The position numbers were made by a program, and so were the translations under genes. A stretch of 64,000 nt of DNA from Frigoribacterium sp. Leaf8 (GTDB taxonomy: Bacteria > Actinomycetota > Actinomycetes > Actinomycetales > Microbacteriaceae): contig NZ_LMKB01000004.1 in NCBI RefSeq assembly GCF_001421165.1, positions 57,827-121,826 of the forward strand, written 5' to 3'. Within the stretch, counting starts at the first letter, position 1, and each line of letters begins with the position of its first letter. The notes beneath the pieces were generated by a model that was not told the origin of the DNA, did no database searches, and was given only the letters and a program-made list of their open reading frames with translations. Positions 59,272-64,000 of the stretch are shown in pieces.

Positions 59272-60260
59272 CGGTCGCCCTCGCGGGCCGGATCGGACGT
59301 GGTCGGGCTGATGGTGGCCCCGACGGCGACGTCCTCGACGGTGGCCGGTCCGCGCCAGCCCGTGACGGGGAGCTGGAACTTGGCCACGAGGCGATCGGTG
59401 AACGGGCCCGTCCGCAGGCGGGCCAGTCGCACGGGCTGGTCGGAGCGGCTGCACTCGACCCGGGCCCCCGGGGGCAGGTCGTGCTCGCGGCGACCGTCAC
59501 ACCACAGGATGCCGCGAGCGTCCGTGCGGCTCAGCACCTCGACGGCGAGCACCGAGTCGGGCCCGACGACGAGTGGTCGGGCGAAGAGCGCGTGGGCACT
59601 GAGCGGCACGAGCAGCAACGCCTGCACGGCAGGCCACACCACCGGGCCGCCGGCCGAGAACGAGTAGGCCGTCGAGCCGGTCGGCGTGGACATGACCACG
59701 CCGTCGCAACCGAAGGACGACAGAGGACGACCGTCGACCTCGATGACGACCTCGAGCATGCGCTCGCGTGAGGCCTTCTCGACCGTGGCCTCGTTCATGG
59801 CCCAGGTCTCGTAGACGACCTCGTCACCGTTGGTGACCTTGACGTCGAGCGCGAACCGCTCCTCGACCTCGTAGTCGGCCGCGAGGACGCGGGCGACGGT
59901 GTCGGCCATCTCGTCGCGCTCGCTCTCGGCCAGGAACCCGACGTGGCCGAGGTTGACCCCGACGATGGGAGCGCGGGTACCGCGGATCAACTCGGCGGCA
60001 CGGAGGATCGTGCCGTCGCCACCCAGGACGATGACGCATTCGAGGTCGTCGCAGGCCACGCCGTCGAACAGGATCTCGACGTCGTCGATGGCGGCCGTGG
60101 GCTGGGCCCGACGGATGTCGTCCCACTCGTCGCGGGGAAGGACGGGAACCACACCGGCGTCGCCCAACAACCCGCAGACCTCGAGGGCGGCGTCGATGGA
60201 GTCGGGACGCCCCGTGTGCGAGACGACCAGGATGTGTCGTGTCGAAGAGATGTCGTTCAC
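59268..60260 (-). CDS. nadK: NAD kinase
   Basis: About 330 residues. VIVLGGDGTILRAAELIRG is the GGDGT motif, AMNEATVEK the NE/D motif and VMSTPTGSTAYSFSAGGPVV the third. It makes NADP. GTG at 60260 overlaps the tlyA stop; an ATG at 60293 would add 11 residues. Confidence 0.95.
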   Translation of the reverse strand: MNDISSTRHILVVSHTGRPDSIDAALEVCGLLGDAGVVPVLPRDEWDDIRRAQPTAAIDDVEILFDGVACDDLECVIVLGGDGTILRAAELIRGTRAPIVGVNLGHVGFLAESERDEMADTVARVLAADYEVEERFALDVKVTNGDEVVYETWAMNEATVEKASRERMLEVVIEVDGRPLSSFGCDGVVMSTPTGSTAYSFSAGGPVVWPAVQALLLVPLSAHALFARPLVVGPDSVLAVEVLSRTDARGILWCDGRREHDLPPGARVECSRSDQPVRLARLRTGPFTDRLVAKFQLPVTGWRGPATVEDVAVGATISPTTSDPAREGDR

Positions 60261-61072
60261 CCTCTCGTCAAGCTGTCGGCCGTGCTGAGCCATTCTGTCG
60301 GATTCGTCCCGACCGAGGCCGAGAAGTGCACACAGTACTCGCGGTTGCCCGAGCCGCCGACGATCGGGGACGAGATGAGCCCGGCCGTGCCGAGCCCCAG
60401 GTCGTGGGCGGCCCACAACACCGTGGTGACGGCCTCGTTCCGCAGCACGGGGTCGAGCACGAGACCCTCCCGGACGCCCTGTCGGCCGACCTCGAACTGC
60501 GGCTTGATCAGCAGGACGAAGTCGTTGTCCACACCCACGCTCGCCACGAGTGCGGGCAGCACCATCGTCAGGGAGATGAACGACACGTCGGCCACCACGA
60601 GCGACACCGAGGAGGCACGGGTCGTCAACGCCGCGAACCGCTCGGCCGTCAGGTAGCGCGCGTTCTCGCCCTCGACGATCATGACTCGCGGGTCGAAACG
60701 AACCGGGTTGGCCAACTGACCGTGGCCGACGTCGAGGGCGACCACGTGCTCGGCCCCGCGCTCGAGGAGGACCTGCGTGAACCCGCCCGTGGACGCTCCG
60801 ACGTCGAGGGCCGTCCGGCCCGTGGGGTCGACCCGGAACGCGTCGAGCGCACCCAGGAGTTTGTGTGCCGCACGACTCACGTAGTGGTCGAGGCCGGCGA
60901 CGGCGACGTCGTCCGACTCGCCCACCCGAGCGGACGCCTTGACCACTCCCACGCCGTTGACGGTCACCAATCCGTCCGACAACAAGCGGGCGGCATGCGT
61001 CCGTGACCGGGCGAGACCACGCCGGGCGAGGACCGAGTCGAGTCGATCCCCCGGCGCTTCGGCGGCCGTCAT
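60257..61072 (-). CDS. tlyA: TlyA-family rRNA 2'-O-methyltransferase
   Basis: 271 residues. S4 domain (DRLDSVLARRGLARSRTHAARLLSDGLVTVNG) then an FtsJ-like fold: ALDVGASTGGFTQVLLERG (AdoMet), VVADVSFISL and LLIKPQFEVGR. TlyA methylates 16S and 23S rRNA and affects capreomycin sensitivity in mycobacteria. ALTTRASSVSLVVADV contains a one-mismatch motif copy where family members have other residues. Confidence 0.94.
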   Translation of the reverse strand: MTAAEAPGDRLDSVLARRGLARSRTHAARLLSDGLVTVNGVGVVKASARVGESDDVAVAGLDHYVSRAAHKLLGALDAFRVDPTGRTALDVGASTGGFTQVLLERGAEHVVALDVGHGQLANPVRFDPRVMIVEGENARYLTAERFAALTTRASSVSLVVADVSFISLTMVLPALVASVGVDNDFVLLIKPQFEVGRQGVREGLVLDPVLRNEAVTTVLWAAHDLGLGTAGLISSPIVGGSGNREYCVHFSASVGTNPTEWLSTADSLTRG

Positions 61073-61287
61073 CGACCGCCCTGACCGATGTCGTCGGTGG
61101 TGCCCTCGAGCACGGCGCGGAGCTCGTCGTGGATCGCGGCGAAGGCCTCGGCCCGCGAGGACAAGGGGAGGGACTCGATGCCCGACAGCTGCTCGGCGGA
61201 CGCCACCTGCGCCTCCTGACGGTCTGCGGCGTCCACGACGTCGAGGTCGGTGTCGCCGCGGACGGTCGCGTCGGGATGGTCGCTCAT
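61069..61287 (-). CDS. Small acidic protein between HAD phosphatase and tlyA
   Basis: 72 residues, helical at the C-terminus (LPLSSRAEAFAAIHDELRAVLEGT), acidic at the N-terminus. Short proteins of this kind commonly lie at this place in actinobacterial tlyA operons; function unknown. The start of tlyA overlaps its stop by 4 bp. Confidence 0.7.
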   Translation of the reverse strand: MSDHPDATVRGDTDLDVVDAADRQEAQVASAEQLSGIESLPLSSRAEAFAAIHDELRAVLEGTTDDIGQGGR

Positions 61288-61335
61288 GGTGCCGACCAGA
61301 CTAGCCGCCGCCCCTGACGGTCGGGTCGGGAGCGA

Positions 61336-62340
61336 TCAGCCGTCGGCGTGCAGCTTCGGGTCGACGTCGAGCCCGTAGATGGCCTTGCCTGTCCCCCACA
61401 CCGCGGCGGCCCCCGCGCGCAGCAGGTCGACGGGGTCGCCTCCGTCGGACAACACCCGCACCACGTGACCGCGGACGGCGACGCTCGCCCCACGGACCGT
61501 GACGACGTGCACGTCCTCTTCGTCGTGTTCGACGGTGTCGGGATACGGCTGGTCCAACTCACGGAGGTCGCCGACGATGAAGTCCGGCCGGGACTTCGCG
61601 TCGGCGGCGAGCACCTGCTTCGCGCCGTCGATGCCGGTCAGCACCAGGATCGAGACGAGTCCCGCGGCATTCGCGCCGACGATGTCGGTGTCGAGCCGGT
61701 CCCCGATGAACGCGGCCTTCGTCGCCCCGAACCTCTCGACGGCCGCGGTGAAGATCGGGGTCTCGGGCTTGCCGGCGGTCACGGGCAGGCGCCCGACGGC
61801 CGTGTGGACCGCGGACACCAGCGTTCCGTTGCCGGGCGCGACACCACGCTCCTGCGGGATCGTCCAGTCCGTGTTCGTCGCGATCCACGGGATGCCCGTG
61901 TGCAAGGCGAAGGACGCCTCGGCGAGCTGCGCCCATCCGACGTCAGGGCTGAAACCCTGCACGACCGCCGCGGGCGCGTCGTCGGCCGAACGGGTGACGA
62001 CGAAGCCCTCGGCCTCGAGCACCGACGTCAGGCCCTCGCCGCCGACGACCAGCACCGTCGAGCCGGCGGGCACGGCATCGACGAGGAGGCGCACGGCGGC
62101 CTGCGGGGACGTCACCACGTCGTCCGCGTCCACCTCGAGTCCGTAACCGGCCAGTTGACCGGCCACCGTCTCGGCGGTCCGCGACGCGTTGTTCGTGACG
62201 TACCCGACGCGACGGGTACGAGCCAGGTCCGTCAGGCTCTCGACCGCGTGGTCGATGGCGTGCCGCCCCCGGTAGACGACCCCGTCGAGGTCGGCGAGGA
62301 CGGTGTCGACGCCGTCGAGAGGCGTCACCGCGTCAGGCAC
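61336..62340 (-). CDS. HAD-superfamily sugar/nucleotide phosphatase, NagD-like
   Basis: 334 residues. VLADLDGVVYRG has the catalytic Asp pair, VGYVTNNASRT the second motif, TAGKPETPIF the Lys and FIGDRLDTDIVGANAAG the acidic motif: HAD class IIA. The C-terminal 70 residues (DEEDVHVVTVRGASVAVRG) are an extension. GTG at 62340 overlaps the upstream stop by 8 bp. Confidence 0.88.
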   Translation of the reverse strand: MPDAVTPLDGVDTVLADLDGVVYRGRHAIDHAVESLTDLARTRRVGYVTNNASRTAETVAGQLAGYGLEVDADDVVTSPQAAVRLLVDAVPAGSTVLVVGGEGLTSVLEAEGFVVTRSADDAPAAVVQGFSPDVGWAQLAEASFALHTGIPWIATNTDWTIPQERGVAPGNGTLVSAVHTAVGRLPVTAGKPETPIFTAAVERFGATKAAFIGDRLDTDIVGANAAGLVSILVLTGIDGAKQVLAADAKSRPDFIVGDLRELDQPYPDTVEHDEEDVHVVTVRGASVAVRGHVVRVLSDGGDPVDLLRAGAAAVWGTGKAIYGLDVDPKLHADG

Positions 62341-63793
62341 GGTGGTCGTCGACGTGGTCCGTGCCCTGCGGGGTCGTCTCGGGATCGGCAGTCTCATCGT
62401 GGTGGCCCTGCTCCTCGTCGTGCTGCTCGTCCGCGCGGTCGTCCGGACGATGCTCGGGTCCGTCGAGGTCGTCGGCGCCGCCGTGGGACTCCCCTGGCAC
62501 GCCGTCGGGCTCGCCGAGCGCCAGCTCACCGGGCTCGTCAGACATCGGTTCATCCGACTCTTCGATGGTCAGCTCACCGGGCTCGTCGAGGGCGACGGGT
62601 CGTTCGTCGGAGAATTCGACGTCCTCCTCGACGATCTCCACGGTCTCGCCGTCGGCGCCACCGTGTTCGAGGGCCGCGAGAGCGTCCTCGGCCCGGTCGG
62701 CGAGTTCGAGCCACTTCTCCCCCTCGTCGGGGCGACCCAGATCCTCGAGGACCGTGCCGTAGGCGGCGAAGAGGGCCGGGCTGTAGCTGAAAGCTGTCAT
62801 CCGGTCGAGTTGGGGGATCTCGAGCTCGCCCAGAGCAGCTTGGGGTTGGCCGAGGTCGAGACGGGCACCCGACATCGCGATGGCCAGTGAGACGCGCACC
62901 TGGACGTCGAGTGTCGACACGTCGACGGACCGCCCGAGCTCGAGCGCCCGCTCGGGACGACCCAGACCTCGTTCACTGTCGACCATGAGAGGCAACTGGT
63001 CATCACGGCCCGAGATGCGACGGTAGGTGCGTAGTTCGCGGAGGGTGAGGGCGTAGTCCCCCACCTGGTAGGCCGTGATGGCGATCGTCTCGCGGACGAC
63101 GGAGATGCGCCCGGCCCGACGTCCTGCCGAGAGGGCGTGCTTGTGGGCCTCCTCCGGGTCCTCGTCGATCAGACGACCAGCCATGACCAGGTGCTTGGCC
63201 ACCCAGTCCGCGTTCTCCTTGCTGAGCGTCTTGAGCTCACCACGGGCGACCTTGTCCAGATCACGGGGCTCGACGTCATCCGGGACGTGCGCGACCTCTT
63301 GCGCCGGACGGACCGACTTGATGCCGAACGGGTCACGGTCTTCCGGGGTCTCGCGGGGCGTCCAGCCCTCTCGACGATCACCACGTCCCGTCGAACCGGT
63401 ACGAGGCCCTGCTCCGCGACGATCGTCGCCACCCGGGCGACCACCGCGCTGCGGACGGTCGCCCGACGACGGACGATCTCCCCGCTGAGGCCGGTCACCA
63501 TGCGAGGGACGATCCCCTCGCTGGGGCCGATCACCGTAGGACGGACGATCCCCGCGCTGTGGCCCGCCGCTCGAGGGTCGCCCCCCGCTGGGGCGTCCGT
63601 TGGAGGGACGTCCCTCGGACGGACGCTCGCCGCGCGGAGAACGCCCGCCGGCCGGGCGATCGCTCGACGATCGGCCCCGGTCACCGAATGAGGGCCGGCC
63701 TGTGCCCCCACCGCGGTTCGCCCCACTGCTGCCAGAGCCCGAGGAGGGACGGCGTGGGCCGTCCTTGCGGTCGTCGTCGTCGCGATCAGTCAC
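62333..63793 (-). CDS. TPR-like protein with an Arg/Gly/Ser/Pro-rich N-terminal domain
   Basis: 486 residues from a GTG with AGAGGAG 7 nt upstream. Residues 1-165 are low complexity with repeated GDRPQRGDRPS and SGGRPSSG units. Residues about 200-375 are paired helices (LSKENADWVAKHLVMAGRLIDEDPEEAHKHALSAGRRA, LTLRELRTYRRIS, YGTVLEDLGRPDEGEKWLELADRAEDALA) like TPR repeats. The C-terminal 110 residues are Asp/Glu/His-rich. First gene of the long operon after the rRNA cluster. A role with RNA or ribosomes is plausible but not shown. Confidence 0.75.
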   Translation of the reverse strand: MTDRDDDDRKDGPRRPSSGSGSSGANRGGGTGRPSFGDRGRSSSDRPAGGRSPRGERPSEGRPSNGRPSGGRPSSGGPQRGDRPSYGDRPQRGDRPSHGDRPQRGDRPSSGDRPQRGGRPGGDDRRGAGPRTGSTGRGDRREGWTPRETPEDRDPFGIKSVRPAQEVAHVPDDVEPRDLDKVARGELKTLSKENADWVAKHLVMAGRLIDEDPEEAHKHALSAGRRAGRISVVRETIAITAYQVGDYALTLRELRTYRRISGRDDQLPLMVDSERGLGRPERALELGRSVDVSTLDVQVRVSLAIAMSGARLDLGQPQAALGELEIPQLDRMTAFSYSPALFAAYGTVLEDLGRPDEGEKWLELADRAEDALAALEHGGADGETVEIVEEDVEFSDERPVALDEPGELTIEESDEPMSDEPGELALGEPDGVPGESHGGADDLDGPEHRPDDRADEQHDEEQGHHDETADPETTPQGTDHVDDHRA

Positions 63794-63910
63794 CGAAGTG
63801 CTCCTCTGTTGTTCTCTGCCAGCTGTCGAGTTGTGAAGGGTCGACTCTACCAAAGCGACCACGACTGCAGGAGGCGCGGTTCGGCTGGGCGAGATTCGTC
63901 CCGTAACGCA

Positions 63911-63936
63911 GAAAAGCCGCCCCAACTGGGGCGGCT
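63911..63936 (-). terminator. Rho-independent terminator of the rRNA operon
   Basis: AGCCGCCCC / GGGGCGGCT form a 9-bp stem with a 4-nt loop (63915-63936), followed in the minus direction by a T-run (63911-63914). It lies 34 bp downstream of the 5S rRNA 3' end. Confidence 0.9.
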
Positions 63937-63970
63937 CTTCTGGTGTTTCGTGTGCTGTTCGCACTAAAAG

Positions 63971-64000
63971 GAGTCCGGCGGTGTCCTACTCTCCCACAAG
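63971..64000 (-). rRNA. rrf: 5S rRNA, 3' end only
   Basis: Read from the minus strand the window edge gives CTTGTGGGAGAGTAGGACAC then CGCCGGACTC, the conserved 3' arm of actinobacterial 5S rRNA. The rest of the gene, and presumably 23S and 16S, lie beyond the window. Confidence 0.92.

Overview
The window is high-GC DNA (roughly 70% G+C by eye) with dense genes, many 4-bp ATGA/GTGA stop-start overlaps and frequent GTG starts. The gene order xerD-Nudix-pyrG beside parA-scpA-scpB-rluB-tyrA-cmk-der, and the tlyA-nadK-recN block, are typical of Actinomycetota. Protein style suggests Microbacteriaceae or a close relative, but genus cannot be fixed from this sequence. Assignments come from reading the translations; no database search was possible. 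|| Layout. 0-3 kb: a membrane-protein tail, an ATP-grasp ligase and a lipoprotein whose start codon lies in a hexanucleotide repeat. 3.0-9.2 kb: a jetA-jetB-jetC (Wadjet/Mks SMC-like) operon with no recognisable jetD. 9.3-13.5 kb: a NarL-type two-component system divergent from a MacB-like ABC exporter. 13.5-22.2 kb: one minus-strand operon for peptide-type ABC import (binding protein, two permeases, fused double ATPase), a CocE-type hydrolase and a TetR regulator, with a strong palindromic operator at its head. 22.2-29.6 kb: small membrane proteins, lipoproteins and single enzymes, with hairpin repeats between them. || 29.55-35.69 kb: a lower-GC island ending at a tRNA-Pro gene. It carries a four-gene minus-strand operon: metallophosphoesterase, P-loop ATPase, an unrecognised protein and a D12-class DNA adenine methyltransferase. 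Its left edge seems to have cut off the end of a reductase gene. This operon is the best candidate here for an undescribed, probably anti-phage, system. 35.9-43.1 kb: an HNH endonuclease, a sulfonate/nitrate-type ABC importer, a repeat-packed convergent intergenic region, an MFS exporter with a HxlR regulator, and a membrane protein. 43.1-45.7 kb: a WXG100-like protein, an alpha/beta-hydrolase (DUF1023-like) and a lipoprotein, resembling a secreted-effector cassette. || 45.9-63.8 kb: one long minus-strand housekeeping run: 62.3-63.8 TPR-like protein, HAD phosphatase, tlyA, nadK, recN, pyrG, Nudix, xerD, parA, scpA, scpB, rluB, tyrA, cmk, der. A partial 5S rRNA gene with its terminator closes the window. 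|| Two repeat systems run through the native chromosome. The first is a short motif, GGAGGCGCGGGTC, present in dozens of copies on both strands and in coding as well as intergenic DNA. The second is a set of 45-62 bp imperfect palindromes. I found no perfect copy of either in the island.
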